A stretch of DNA of 64,000 nt from Acinetobacter defluvii (GCF_001704615.3 NZ_CP029397.2:372001-436000); one strand, 5' to 3'; counted from the first letter of the stretch, positions 18,554 through 29,169 are shown. The notes: generated by a model from the letters alone, not told the origin. Program-made: numbers and translations.

Positions 18554-19858
18554 TTAGTTATCAAGCAATTCTAAACGAATTCGTACGATTTCGCCATGAA
18601 TCACTGGTAAAGCTTGTATTTGAGACAAAGCTTCGTTCATTTTAGATTCAACTACTGGGTCAGTTAAAATCACAATAGGAATCAAGTCTTTCAAACGAGG
18701 CTGTTGCATAATGGCATCAATACTAATGCCTGCACGACTTAAAATCGTGGTGACATCTGCCAATACGCCGGTTTGGTCTTCGGCATTGATGCGGATGTAA
18801 TAACCTGTTGTCATTTCATCACTTTCTAAAATCGGTAAATCTGAAAGTGCTTCAAATGCCAGTTGAGGAATCGTACCTGAGCCATCTTCTGTATAGATAA
18901 TGTCACGAACGATATCAACCACATCCGCAACCACAGCAGAAGCTGTTGGACCCGCACCCGCACCCGCACCATAATACAGTGTTGGACCCACCGCATTGGC
19001 TTGGACAAGGACTGCATTTTTCACGCCATTGACATTAGCGATCAATTCTTCTTCTGGAATTAAGGTTGGGTGTACTCGTAGCTCAATGCCTTTTGGCGTG
19101 CGACGTGCAATACCTAAGTGTTTGATGTTATAGCCTAATTCAGCTGCATATTTGACATCTTGTGCCGTCACTTTGGTAATGCCTTCGGTATAGACTTTGT
19201 CAAACTGTAATGGAATACCAAATGCACATGACGCTAAAATAGTTAGCTTATGTGCAGCATCAATGCCTTCGACATCAAACGTTGGATCAGCCTCAGCATA
19301 ACCGAGTTCTTGAGCTTCTTTTAATACATCTGCAAAAGCACGACCTTTTTCACTCATTTCCGTCAGGATAAAGTTCCCTGTACCGTTAATGATGCCTGCA
19401 AGCCATTCGATTTTATTGGCAGCTAAACCTTCACGGATGACTTTGATGATTGGAATACCGCCTGCAACAGCAGCTTCATACGCGATTTGGACAGAGTGAT
19501 CATCTGCAGCTTTAAAGAGTTCATTGCCGTGTTCAGCGAGCAATGCTTTATTTGCTGTCACAACTTGTTTGCCGTGCTTGATGGCTTCCATAATCACTTC
19601 ATAAGCAGGGTGAATACCGCCCATAACTTCAACAACAACATCGACATCTGGTTGACGCACGATGTCGAGTAGATCAGCGCTTTGCTTCACACTTGCAGGC
19701 AAATTTAAATCAGGACGTGGACGGCGTGTACCGACATGGGTAATTTCAATTTCTCGACCGGTGCGACGTCTAATTTCAGCAGCGTTTTCTTGTAATAGTT
19801 TAAGGGCACCACCACCTACGGTTCCAAGACCGAGTATTGCCAGACGTACTGGTTTCAC
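18554..19858 (-). CDS. hom: Homoserine dehydrogenase
   Basis: A 434-residue monofunctional enzyme with an N-terminal NAD(P)-binding domain (RLAILGLGTVGGG). The central catalytic domain includes the INGTGNFILTEM segment and the conserved AEADPTFDVEGIDAAHK stretch. A C-terminal ACT domain (about residues 350-434) implies feedback control by threonine. It reduces aspartate semialdehyde to homoserine. The start is taken as the GTG at 19858 with GGAG a few bases upstream; an in-frame TTG four codons earlier is less likely. Confidence 0.94.
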   Translation of the reverse strand: MKPVRLAILGLGTVGGGALKLLQENAAEIRRRTGREIEITHVGTRRPRPDLNLPASVKQSADLLDIVRQPDVDVVVEVMGGIHPAYEVIMEAIKHGKQVVTANKALLAEHGNELFKAADDHSVQIAYEAAVAGGIPIIKVIREGLAANKIEWLAGIINGTGNFILTEMSEKGRAFADVLKEAQELGYAEADPTFDVEGIDAAHKLTILASCAFGIPLQFDKVYTEGITKVTAQDVKYAAELGYNIKHLGIARRTPKGIELRVHPTLIPEEELIANVNGVKNAVLVQANAVGPTLYYGAGAGAGPTASAVVADVVDIVRDIIYTEDGSGTIPQLAFEALSDLPILESDEMTTGYYIRINAEDQTGVLADVTTILSRAGISIDAIMQQPRLKDLIPIVILTDPVVESKMNEALSQIQALPVIHGEIVRIRLELLDN

Positions 19859-19906
19859 GTCACACTCCAAAATATATAAAAAATTTTATTCGGATTAGAT
19901 CATAGC

Positions 19907-19940
19907 TAAAAAATGCGCCAGACTCTAGAGGTTGGCGCAT
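19907..19940 (-). terminator. Intrinsic terminator after dsbC
   Basis: 8-bp stem ATGCGCCA / TGGCGCAT followed, on the minus strand, by six T. It separates dsbC from hom. Confidence 0.85.
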
Positions 19941-19987
19941 CTTTATATTTTGCTATAAAAAATAGTAAATTAACTTATAAATGTTGG

Positions 19988-20797
19988 TTATTTAAGGCGA
20001 GCAGCTAACTCATCTGCTGTCATATAGGCACCAATATGTTCACCTTCTGCATTATAAATCGCTGGTGTACCATTTACACCCATTTTTAAGCCCAGATCGT
20101 ATTGGGCACGAACAGGATTTTGACACGTTGCAGGTGGAAGTTGCGCTCCCGCAATGGCTTGATCAAAAGCTTCTTGGCGGTTGGCACTACACCAGACACT
20201 TTCCATCGCAGGCATAAATTGTTTACCACGAGGCCATGCGATATAACGCACCTCAATACCTTTGGCATTGATCGCAGGAATTTGCTCATGCAGTTTGTGG
20301 CAGTATGGACAACTTGCATCGGTAAAGACATAAATTACATGTTTGGTTTTGCCTTTGGCAGGGTAGACCAGTAAATCTTCTGTTTTTAATTGTGCTAAAT
20401 GTTTTTTATTTTCGGCAGCTTGCAATGAATCCCCGATACTGCTGAGTTGTTTATCACCTAAGCGAATCACATCACCTTGGATTAAATATTTTCCATCACC
20501 TGTAGCATAGACTGAGCTCATCCCTTCTAAACTGACCCAATATAAATTTGGCATTTCAGTGGGTTTGACATCTAAAATTTTGGCATCAATGTTGGCTTTC
20601 TTTAAATGCCCTTGTAAGGTTTGGATGAGGCGTTGTTGCGCATTACGTTCAGTCAAATTCGATGCTTCGCCCGTTGCAGGTGCTGTCGCTGTTAAAGTGT
20701 CCTCTTTTTTTGTATCAGGAGATTTTGAACAAGCACTGAGCGCAAGTCCACTTGCGAGCATACACGCTAGCATCAATTTCGAACGTTTTAATTGCAT
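19988..20797 (-). CDS. dsbC: DsbC-type thiol:disulfide isomerase, predicted lipoprotein
   Basis: A 269-residue protein with an N-terminal dimerisation domain (about residues 50-115) and a thioredoxin fold containing the active site DASCPYCHKLH (CPYC, about residues 150-153). A cis-proline loop NGTPAIY lies at about 240. DsbC shuffles incorrect disulfides in the periplasm and is kept reduced by DsbD. The N-terminus MQLKRSKLMLACMLASGLALSAC has a clear lipobox LSAC, so this protein is probably membrane-anchored, unlike soluble E. coli DsbC. It lies downstream of xerD, as in many gammaproteobacteria. Confidence 0.92.
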   Translation of the reverse strand: MQLKRSKLMLACMLASGLALSACSKSPDTKKEDTLTATAPATGEASNLTERNAQQRLIQTLQGHLKKANIDAKILDVKPTEMPNLYWVSLEGMSSVYATGDGKYLIQGDVIRLGDKQLSSIGDSLQAAENKKHLAQLKTEDLLVYPAKGKTKHVIYVFTDASCPYCHKLHEQIPAINAKGIEVRYIAWPRGKQFMPAMESVWCSANRQEAFDQAIAGAQLPPATCQNPVRAQYDLGLKMGVNGTPAIYNAEGEHIGAYMTADELAARLK

Positions 20798-20940
20798 AAA
20801 TCACTCTTTGGGTTGTTCTGCATGATTTTTGAAAATATATTTTGAATCACTAAGCATAGCAAAAAATTATCACTTGTACTTTAAAACTTGATTAAGGGTA
20901 CTAAATGAACGCTATCAAGATTGCCCTCATTGTTAAGTGA

Positions 20941-21858
20941 TTATGCTCGTGGATGATGTTGTGCATGTAGCTGTTGTAAACGTACCTGTGCCACATGGGT
21001 ATAAATTTGTGTCGTAGATAAATCACTGTGTCCAAGTAACATCTGTACCACACGCAAGTCTGCACCATGATTGAGTAAATGTGTAGCAAAAGCATGTCTC
21101 AAAGTGTGAGGTGACAGCTCTGTTTGAATATTGGCTTGCAAAGCATAGCGTTTAATCGCATACCAAAAGTTTTGTCGGCTCATGATGCCACCATGTTGGG
21201 TTAAAAATAAATAATCAGTCGAGGATTTATACAATTGTGGGCGTGCATCTGTTAAATATTGTTCGACCCATTCACAAGCAACTTGTCCTAAAGGAACCAA
21301 ACGTTCTTTATTACCTTTCCCTAAAATTCTTAAATAGCCTTGCTTTAAATTAATCAAATCTAAACGTAAATTGAGCAACTCACTGACCCGTAAACCGCAG
21401 GCATACAGCACTTCTAGCATTGCCCGATCACGTAAGCCTAAAGCTGTACTTAAATCAGGGGCTTGAATCAATGTTTCGACATCCTGTTCAGACAAATCTT
21501 TTGGCAAGGCACGTCCTAACTTTGGGGTTTTATGCGCCACCATGGGGTTATCTAAGCGGATTTTTTGTTCACGTAAAAATTTATAAAATGAACGTAATGC
21601 TGAAAGACAACGGGCTATAGAGCGTGGGCTTTTACCCTGTTTGGTTAACGCAATCATCACATCGGAAATATCCTCATGTGACCATTCTGGCAGGTAGTGT
21701 TTAGAACATTCACTGCATTGGATTAGGTCGGAAAGATACGCATTGCGTGTATGTGGACTCACAGTTTGTGCAATGAGATAGTCTTTATACCCATTTAAAA
21801 AACTCAGTTTTTCTGGAATGGTGACAGCAGCAGGCGTACGTGGTTTTTTATTGAGCAT
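20941..21858 (-). CDS. xerD: Tyrosine recombinase XerD
   Basis: A 305-residue tyrosine recombinase. It has an N-terminal SAM-like core-binding domain (about residues 18-100) and the catalytic residues: Arg in CGLRVSELL, HxxR in SPHTLRHAFATHLLNHGADLR (about 250-270), H in LGHSDLSTT, and the nucleophile Tyr in QIYTHV. With XerC it resolves chromosome dimers at dif. XerD identity is preferred over XerC because of the KKLGRALPKDLSEQDVETLI-like linker and the xerD-dsbC-hom order. It is a housekeeping recombinase, not a mobile-element integrase: nothing nearby looks mobile. Confidence 0.92.
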   Translation of the reverse strand: MLNKKPRTPAAVTIPEKLSFLNGYKDYLIAQTVSPHTRNAYLSDLIQCSECSKHYLPEWSHEDISDVMIALTKQGKSPRSIARCLSALRSFYKFLREQKIRLDNPMVAHKTPKLGRALPKDLSEQDVETLIQAPDLSTALGLRDRAMLEVLYACGLRVSELLNLRLDLINLKQGYLRILGKGNKERLVPLGQVACEWVEQYLTDARPQLYKSSTDYLFLTQHGGIMSRQNFWYAIKRYALQANIQTELSPHTLRHAFATHLLNHGADLRVVQMLLGHSDLSTTQIYTHVAQVRLQQLHAQHHPRA

Positions 21859-21935
21859 GATTAATAGGGGCTAAATTTTTCATCTATTGAGGCAATGTAG
21901 ACCAAAAAAATCAAGAAGTCGAATATGGGTGGGAA

Positions 21936-21978
21936 ATGAGAATTGTAATCAAACCTTACTTGGTAATTATTCTCATTT
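21936..21978 (+). promoter_or_regulatory. Two Fur-box-like sites upstream of feoA
   Basis: Two imperfect copies related to the GATAATGATAATCATTATC Fur consensus: AAATGAGAATTGTAATC (21936-21952) and, on the opposite strand, AAATGAGAATAATTAC (21962-21977). They lie 50-90 bp upstream of feoA, where a Fur-repressed promoter of an iron-uptake operon would be. The inference rests on motif similarity only. Confidence 0.65.
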
Positions 21979-22026
21979 GTATGTATAATTAGCGCAAATA
22001 CCAGTTCCTTTTTAGGGTCAATTGCA

Positions 22027-22296
22027 GTGCGTTTGTCAGAATTGAAAGTAAAGCAGACTGCTATTATCACTAAGGTCAATCGAACATTGGCTGATAATAC
22101 AAGTCAAACCGATCTCGTTGCGAGTCGTTTAGAAACCTTGGGATTTGTGCCAGGCACAACTGTGCAAGTAATTACCAAAGGTATTTTTGGTGGTGACCCT
22201 ATCCTTATTCAAATTGGCTTTACACGTTTTGCGCTACGTAAAGTTGAAGCGGAGAAAGTTGAAATTGACTTAAGCACTGAAGGAGTTCCCGCATGA
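22027..22296 (+). CDS. feoA: Ferrous iron transport protein FeoA
   Basis: An 89-residue SH3-like cytoplasmic protein (RLSELKVKQTAIITKV at the N-terminus, the RLETLGFVPGTTVQVI segment in the middle). FeoA is needed for FeoB function and may modulate its GTPase. The start is GTG. Its stop overlaps the feoB ATG (ATGA), so the pair is translationally coupled. Confidence 0.93.
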   Translation: MRLSELKVKQTAIITKVNRTLADNTSQTDLVASRLETLGFVPGTTVQVITKGIFGGDPILIQIGFTRFALRKVEAEKVEIDLSTEGVPA

Positions 22297-24155
22297 GCGA
22301 AACTTTACGTATTGCTTTGGTCGGAAATCCTAACTGCGGTAAAACGTCTTTATTTAACCATCTGACAGGTACACGTCAAAAAGTAGCGAACTATGCGGGT
22401 GTAACAGTAGAACGTAAAGTCGGTAGTTTTAATTTACCTTCTGGGCGTGCTGTACGTGTATTGGATTTGCCTGGTACCTATAGTTTAGATGCAACCAGTC
22501 CTGATGAAGCAATTACGCGTGATGTAGTGTTGGGTAAAATTGCCGAAGAGCAAGCACAAGATGCTTTCTTGTGTGTGGTGGATGCCACGAACTTAAAGCT
22601 ACATTTGGGTTTGGTGCTAGAAGTCATTGCACAGGGTAAACCCATTTTACTTGTGCTGAACATGATGGACGAAGCCCGTCGTCGTGGTATGCAAATCAAT
22701 TCTGAAAAGTTGTCTCAGCGTTTAGGTATTCCTGTGGTAGAAACGGTTGCAGTACGTAATGCAGGCATTGAGAACCTGATGGCGGCACTGGATCAAGAGA
22801 AGTTTCGTAAGCCAAGTACTGAATTAAGTGATGTTAACTTAACGGGAAGCAATCATGAGAAAGTCACTCAAATCTTAAAAGATGTAGTGATTTTTGTAGA
22901 TCATGAAGACAAACGCACTGATAAACTGGATAAGATTTTTTTGCATCCTGTATGGGGCTTGATCACGCTTGCTGTGATGATGTTCATCGTATTCCAAGCG
23001 GTATTTGCTTGGGCAGCACCATTTATGGACTGGATCGAAGCTTTCTTTGGCTGGTTAGGTGAAACAGTTGGACAAGTTATTTCCCAACCCTTACTGAATA
23101 GTTTGGTTGTCGATGGTGTGATTGCTGGTGCTGGTGGTGTCGTGGTGTTCTTGCCACAAATTTTGATTTTATTCTTTTTTATCTTAGTCTTAGAAGAGTC
23201 TGGTTATTTACCACGAGCGGCGTTCTTACTCGATAAACTCATGTTTAAAGCGGGTTTAAGTGGTCGGGCATTTATTCCTTTACTTTCTAGTTTTGCCTGT
23301 GCGGTGCCTGGGATTATGGCAACACGCAGCATTCAAGACCCACGAGATCGTTTAGTTACGATTTTGGTTGCGCCTTTGATGACCTGTTCAGCACGCTTAC
23401 CTGTGTATGCGTTGTTGATTGCTGCTTTTATTCCATCAACAACCGTGTGGGGATTTTTAAATCTACAAGGTTTGGTACTATTTGGTTTGTATATGGCAGG
23501 GATAGTCAGTGCATTGCTGGTTGCGACTGTGCTGAAGTTTTTCCAAAAAGACAAATCACAACATGCCTTACTCATGGAGCTGCCAAGCTATCGTTTCCCT
23601 GATCTGCAAAGTGTCTGGATCGGGTTGCTTGATCGTGCCAAGATTTTCTTAAAACGTGTCGGTGGCATTATCTTTGCCTTGTCTATTTTACTTTGGTTTT
23701 TGTGTACTTTCCCACAACCGCCAGAGGGAGGCACTTTACCTGCGATTGATTATTCATTTGCGGGGATGTTAGGGCATGTCATGCAACCGATTTTTGCGCC
23801 ACTCGGTTTTAATTGGCAAATTTGTATTGCATTGATTCCTGCAATGGCAGCACGTGAAGTATTGGTGTCGTCATTAGGTGTGGTATATGCTTTGTCGGTA
23901 ACTGATGAAGATGCTGTGGCAAAAGGTTTAGAAAGTTTGATTACGACGGGGGATCTAAGCTGGTCATTGGCAACTGGTTTATCATTGCTGGTATGGTTTA
24001 TCTATGCGCCACATTGTTTGGCGACTTTGGCAACCGTAAAACGTGAAACAGGTTCATTGAGAACTGTGTTTGGAATGACAGTTTATTTGTTTGGTTTGGC
24101 TTATTTAATGTCATTCTTTACTTATCAAGTTGCGACACGTTATTTCGGCTTATAA
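22293..24155 (+). CDS. feoB: Ferrous iron permease FeoB
   Basis: A 620-residue protein with an N-terminal GTPase domain: G1 GNPNCGKTSLF at about residues 11-21, G3 DLPGTYS, G4 NMMDE. A GDI-like helical region follows, then a membrane domain with two Gate motifs, including the Cys-containing FACAVPGIMATR and LTCSARLPVYALLI-type segments (here MTCSARLPVYALL). It imports Fe2+ across the inner membrane. It is shorter than E. coli FeoB (773 aa), similar to the compact form of Pseudomonas/Acinetobacter relatives, with a shorter C-terminal section. Confidence 0.95.
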   Translation: MSETLRIALVGNPNCGKTSLFNHLTGTRQKVANYAGVTVERKVGSFNLPSGRAVRVLDLPGTYSLDATSPDEAITRDVVLGKIAEEQAQDAFLCVVDATNLKLHLGLVLEVIAQGKPILLVLNMMDEARRRGMQINSEKLSQRLGIPVVETVAVRNAGIENLMAALDQEKFRKPSTELSDVNLTGSNHEKVTQILKDVVIFVDHEDKRTDKLDKIFLHPVWGLITLAVMMFIVFQAVFAWAAPFMDWIEAFFGWLGETVGQVISQPLLNSLVVDGVIAGAGGVVVFLPQILILFFFILVLEESGYLPRAAFLLDKLMFKAGLSGRAFIPLLSSFACAVPGIMATRSIQDPRDRLVTILVAPLMTCSARLPVYALLIAAFIPSTTVWGFLNLQGLVLFGLYMAGIVSALLVATVLKFFQKDKSQHALLMELPSYRFPDLQSVWIGLLDRAKIFLKRVGGIIFALSILLWFLCTFPQPPEGGTLPAIDYSFAGMLGHVMQPIFAPLGFNWQICIALIPAMAAREVLVSSLGVVYALSVTDEDAVAKGLESLITTGDLSWSLATGLSLLVWFIYAPHCLATLATVKRETGSLRTVFGMTVYLFGLAYLMSFFTYQVATRYFGL

Positions 24156-24173
24156 GCGAATAAGGAGTCTGAA

Positions 24174-24422
24174 ATGGTTGAGTTATTGATTATTACAGCT
24201 TTGGTGGTTTGGAGTGCTATTTTTGTATTTAAAAAAGTATTTCCAAAAACGGCATATAAAGTGTTTATGGTGCTTTCTCAGGCGTGTAGAGCCAAAGGTT
24301 GGACACGTTTAGCCAATTGGTTACAACCTGCGATGTTGAGTGGCTGTGGTGGTTGTGGATGTTCAAGTAGCGAGTCTGAAGCACCCAAAAAAACTGAAGT
24401 CCAAGCGGTCAAATGGAAATAA
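24174..24422 (+). CDS. Small Cys-rich membrane protein of the feo operon
   Basis: An 82-residue protein with one N-terminal membrane helix (about residues 3-20), a basic amphipathic middle and the C-terminal cluster SGCGGCGCSSS. It starts 18 bp after feoB with a good AAGGAG ribosome binding site, so it is part of the feoAB operon. It resembles the FeoB-associated Cys-rich membrane protein / DUF6587 type and occupies the place of feoC, but lacks a winged helix. The three clustered cysteines could bind iron or an iron-sulfur cluster; that is inference. Confidence 0.8.
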   Translation: MVELLIITALVVWSAIFVFKKVFPKTAYKVFMVLSQACRAKGWTRLANWLQPAMLSGCGGCGCSSSESEAPKKTEVQAVKWK

Positions 24423-24442
24423 AAAGTTGAATTGTTTAAAAA

Positions 24443-24474
24443 AGCCATTCTGATTATAGAGTGGCTTTTTTGTT
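24443..24474 (+). terminator. Intrinsic terminator of the feo operon
   Basis: Stem AGCCATTCT / AGAGTGGCT (one G-U pair) followed by TTTTTTGTTTT. Confidence 0.85.
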
Positions 24475-24501
24475 TTATATGACTGTTTTTTTACGCCCTG
24501 A

Positions 24502-25947
<1,446 letters not shown>

Positions 25948-25968
25948 AAGAATCATAAGGATAACAGT

Positions 25969-27165
25969 ATGGCTGGGTTAGCTCAGACAACGGTCAGTAA
26001 AATTAGTGAAGTCTTTGAACGTTGGATTCCCAAACTTCCAACCGAAATTACGCCTCGAAATGTACTTATTTTCTGCGTCATTTCATTACTGTGTATTGGT
26101 ACAGTGATGGTCGCTTCGGCATCTATGCCTTATGCAGAACGGATGCATGAGGCACCTTTTCATTATGTGATTCGTCATGCAATTTCGATTGTGGTTGCAG
26201 CAGTGGCTGCATTTTGTGTATATCGTGTCTCGTTGAATGTTTGGTTTAATAACACCTTTCCTTTATGGCTGATTACGATTGCTTTGTTACTTGCCGTATT
26301 GGTAGTTGGACGAGAGGTGAATGGTTCAACCCGATGGATCAGTATTGGTGGTTTTAGTTTGCAAGCCACTGAGATTGCTAAAGTCATGATGGCAATTTTT
26401 ACCGCTGATTATGTGGTGCGTCGTGCTGAAGAGGTGAGAAACAACATTAAAGGCTTGATTCGTTTAGGGATCATCATGCTCCTCACTGTAGGTTTAATTA
26501 TCGCTGAGCCAGATTTAGGGGCAACGGTGGTGATTGCGGTGTCGATGTTGGGAGTATTTTTCTTGGCGGGTGCACCCTTGATCCAATTTGGTATTGCCTT
26601 TGGTGCGATTGTGGGTGCATTTGTATTCTTGATCATCTTTGAGCCATATCGTTATGAACGACTGATGTCATTTTCTAATCCTTGGGCAGACCCACTGGGT
26701 ACAGGTTATCAGCTTTCCAATGCCTTGATGGCATTTGGTCGAGGGGAATGGACAGGGGTTGGTTTGGGACACAGTATCCAAAAAATGTCATATTTACCTG
26801 AAGCACATACTGACTTTATGTTGGCAATTTTAGGTGAAGAGTTTGGTTTCTTTGGTATTGCCACAGTTTTGGTTTTATCGTTTGGTATGCTGTTTTGTTG
26901 TATTCGTATTGCGCATCGTGCCTTGAAACATCAATACCTACGTGCAGGTTATTTGGCGTATGGGATTAGCATCATTTTCTTATTGCAGATTTTGGTCAAT
27001 GCAGGCATGAATATGGGAATGTTACCGACCAAAGGTCTTACCTTGCCATTTATTAGTTATGGGGGGTCATCATTGATTATGTGTGCGGTAATGATCAGTT
27101 TAATGTTAAAAATTGATGCAACAACCCAGCAGAAAAATCCTGCGCGAGAACAATCAAGTTTCTAA
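25969..27165 (+). CDS. ftsW: Septal peptidoglycan polymerase FtsW (SEDS family)
   Basis: A 398-residue polytopic membrane protein with about ten membrane segments. SEDS hallmarks are GSTRWISIGGFSLQATEIAKV (about residues 110-130), the catalytic-Asp-region loop IAEPDLGATVVI, and the C-terminal NAGMNMGMLPTKGLTLPFISYGGSS region. It polymerises lipid II at the division septum together with PBP3/FtsI. It sits directly downstream of murD (21-bp gap), probably co-transcribed. Confidence 0.95.
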   Translation: MAGLAQTTVSKISEVFERWIPKLPTEITPRNVLIFCVISLLCIGTVMVASASMPYAERMHEAPFHYVIRHAISIVVAAVAAFCVYRVSLNVWFNNTFPLWLITIALLLAVLVVGREVNGSTRWISIGGFSLQATEIAKVMMAIFTADYVVRRAEEVRNNIKGLIRLGIIMLLTVGLIIAEPDLGATVVIAVSMLGVFFLAGAPLIQFGIAFGAIVGAFVFLIIFEPYRYERLMSFSNPWADPLGTGYQLSNALMAFGRGEWTGVGLGHSIQKMSYLPEAHTDFMLAILGEEFGFFGIATVLVLSFGMLFCCIRIAHRALKHQYLRAGYLAYGISIIFLLQILVNAGMNMGMLPTKGLTLPFISYGGSSLIMCAVMISLMLKIDATTQQKNPAREQSSF

Positions 27166-27189
27166 GTTTTTACTTAAACTTTGTTTTAG

Positions 27190-27226
27190 AAATGGTGCGA
27201 TGACTTAATGGTCTAGCACCATTTTT
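27190..27226. terminator. Bidirectional terminator between ftsW and the zinc-ribbon gene
   Basis: 9-bp stem AAATGGTGC / GCACCATTT followed by T on the plus strand and preceded by A on the other side. It overlaps the 3' end of the minus-strand gene. Confidence 0.75.
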
Positions 27227-27426
27227 GGCATATGCGTACCACAATTTAAACATACTACAGCACTTTCTCTTGGTTTGGATACTGGAAAAAGTTTAATAAA
27301 AAATAATGAAAAATAATTACGCTGCGTTTTAATTTCATAAGCACTGCGCGTTTTACAAATCGGGCAGACAAATTGCCCTTGATCCGTTTTAACAGTTTTC
27401 GGTGATATTCCAAAAATAAACAACAT
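27205..27426 (-). CDS. Small zinc-ribbon protein
   Basis: A 73-residue protein with two Cys pairs, CPIC (about residues 21-24) and CLNC (about 60-63). They flank a hydrophobic YFSLFFIKLFPV segment, the layout of zinc-ribbon-domain proteins that start MxFxxG. The start at 27426 (MLFIFG) is chosen by comparison with that family; a longer in-frame start at 27459 exists. Function is unknown. It is transcribed toward ftsW and lies 39 bp downstream of gluQ, with which it is not necessarily co-transcribed. Confidence 0.65.
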   Translation of the reverse strand: MLFIFGISPKTVKTDQGQFVCPICKTRSAYEIKTQRNYFSLFFIKLFPVSKPRESAVVCLNCGTHMPKMVLDH

Positions 27427-27498
27427 ACAAATGCTCAAATAAAAACAAGATACGATCAATATAATGGATTTTTCTTGATTAAAACCAGTTGATCCGTG

Positions 27499-28434
27499 TT
27501 ACTGAAAAGTACCTTGAATCTGTGTACCTTTGGGAATACGTTGAATATCCCATTGAGCGACTGCCTGAGCCAACATTTTATGCGGCTGATCTAGATCTAT
27601 AGGTAATTGTCCCAGTGTTAAAATAGCTTGTCTGAGCAATTGTGGCGCATGTTGAATATCGAGGGCTTGTGCTAAGTTTTGCTTAGAGAGTTTTTGTCCT
27701 TGATCATTCATGGCAAGAGGAAGGTGCATATAATTCAGTTGTGGATAACCAAGACATTGTCCAAGCCAAATTTGGCGTTCAGTATTATCTAGAAGATCTG
27801 CGCCACGCACCACATGCGTTATGCCTTGTAGATAATCATCGACCACCACAGCAAGTTGATAATTTATAATGCCATCACGGCGTTTTAAAACAAAATCACC
27901 TAAATCACGTTGTAAATTTGAACAATGCTGACCTTGAAGACGATCTTCGAAACAAATTAATGCATCTGAAACTTTGAGTCGAATGGCTTGGTCTTGAAAA
28001 TTTAAATGCTTTTCCCGACAAGTACCGACATAGACATGATTTGAACCCAACATTTTGCGGGTACATTCACAGGCATAAACCAAGTTTGTTTGTTTGAGTT
28101 GTTGAATGACATTGTCATAAATGTCTAAACGCTCTTTTTGATAAATAATCTCAACATCAGACTCAAATTCAAATGCATCTAAGCATTGTAGAATATGTTG
28201 TTCACTGTTGGGATAGATCCGAGGAATATCGGTATCTTCAATCCGCACGATCCACTGACCGTGGTGCGCTTTGGCATCACAATAACTGGCTACTGCCGTA
28301 ATTAAAGAGCCAAAATGCAAAGGGCCGGTTGGCGATGGCGCAAACCGACCTGAGTAGCGATTAAGCGAAACATTGTTTCGCCGCTGCGCAAGAGCCAAGC
28401 TATGCTTGGCTGCTAAACTTTCAACAGTCATCAT
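27499..28434 (-). CDS. gluQ: Glutamyl-Q tRNA(Asp) synthetase
   Basis: A 311-residue paralogue of glutamyl-tRNA synthetase lacking the anticodon-binding domain. The HIGH-like element is in FAPSPTGPLHFGSLITAV (about residues 31-48) and the KMSKS-like element is KLSKQ (about 234-238). It glutamylates the queuosine base in the anticodon of tRNA-Asp. The start overlaps the dksA stop by one base (TAATG), the classical dksA-gluQ arrangement. A second in-frame ATG follows immediately. Confidence 0.93.
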   Translation of the reverse strand: MMTVESLAAKHSLALAQRRNNVSLNRYSGRFAPSPTGPLHFGSLITAVASYCDAKAHHGQWIVRIEDTDIPRIYPNSEQHILQCLDAFEFESDVEIIYQKERLDIYDNVIQQLKQTNLVYACECTRKMLGSNHVYVGTCREKHLNFQDQAIRLKVSDALICFEDRLQGQHCSNLQRDLGDFVLKRRDGIINYQLAVVVDDYLQGITHVVRGADLLDNTERQIWLGQCLGYPQLNYMHLPLAMNDQGQKLSKQNLAQALDIQHAPQLLRQAILTLGQLPIDLDQPHKMLAQAVAQWDIQRIPKGTQIQGTFQ

Positions 28435-28970
28435 TAACCGTTATTTTGCTTCTCTTTGATCTCAGCAAGCGTTTTGCAGTCGATACATAAAGTCGCAGTT
28501 GGACGTGCTTCTAAACGACGTAAACCAATCTCGATACCACAGGTTTCACAGAAACCATAGTCATCATTCTTGATGGCTTCGATTGACTGCTCGATTTTAC
28601 GAATCAATTTACGTTCACGGTCACGTGTGCGTAATTCAATTGCAAACTCTTCTTCTTGGGTTGCACGGTCATTTACATCAGGCAGAGAAGAAGACTCATC
28701 TTGCATGGTGTTTAAAGTACGATCCACTTCCGACATGAGTTCCGCTTTCCACGCTTGTAGAATGCTACGGAAATGCTCAAGTTGTCCCTCAGACATGTAT
28801 TCTTCATTTTTCTTAGGCTGATAAGGCTCAATACCAAAAAGGCTTGCAGTGCTACCGCCTTCAGTTGCTTTTGGCTTGGTTTTACGTACACGTTTTACAG
28901 ACTTTTCGTCTAAAACATCAGTTTGTTCGTCCAAGACTGGATTTTGGTTGTCATTCGCCATAAAGGGCAT
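28434..28970 (-). CDS. dksA: RNA polymerase-binding transcription factor DksA
   Basis: A 178-residue protein with the central coiled coil (about residues 60-135, acidic tip region SSLPDVNDRATQEEE with the D-x-x-D-x-A motif). The C-terminal zinc finger FCETCGIEIG...LCIDCK (C-x2-C-x17-C-x2-C) lies at about 146-170. With ppGpp it adjusts rRNA and amino-acid promoter activity. The N-terminal extension is about 25 residues longer than in E. coli (151 aa), Lys-rich, and typical of Moraxellaceae. gluQ overlaps downstream. Confidence 0.94.
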   Translation of the reverse strand: MPFMANDNQNPVLDEQTDVLDEKSVKRVRKTKPKATEGGSTASLFGIEPYQPKKNEEYMSEGQLEHFRSILQAWKAELMSEVDRTLNTMQDESSSLPDVNDRATQEEEFAIELRTRDRERKLIRKIEQSIEAIKNDDYGFCETCGIEIGLRRLEARPTATLCIDCKTLAEIKEKQNNG

Positions 28971-29034
28971 TCCTCATCATATACGTATGTTTATACGTAA
29001 AAAATATGGTGATATGCAAGTATTTTTATCGCTA

Positions 29035-29055
29035 CCGATAGAATGCTGCTATCGG
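29035..29055. other. Hairpin in the dksA upstream region
   Basis: Stem CCGATAG / CTATCGG with a 7-nt loop in the 199-bp space between dksA and cpdA. No clear T-run follows; role unknown. Confidence 0.4.
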
Positions 29056-29169
29056 GGGTCGTCATCATATAGACTTTTTCACAAAGATGAAAGCAGTGAA
29101 GTTTTCAATTTTGTGCTCAAACTTCCTTAGAGGAGGAATAACTTAAAGCAAAACAACTAAAATGAAAAG

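Noticed and set aside
20941-21858. Tyrosine recombinase as a sign of a mobile element
   Set aside because: It is the housekeeping XerD, with the dsbC-hom neighbourhood; no attachment site, tRNA or phage gene is nearby.
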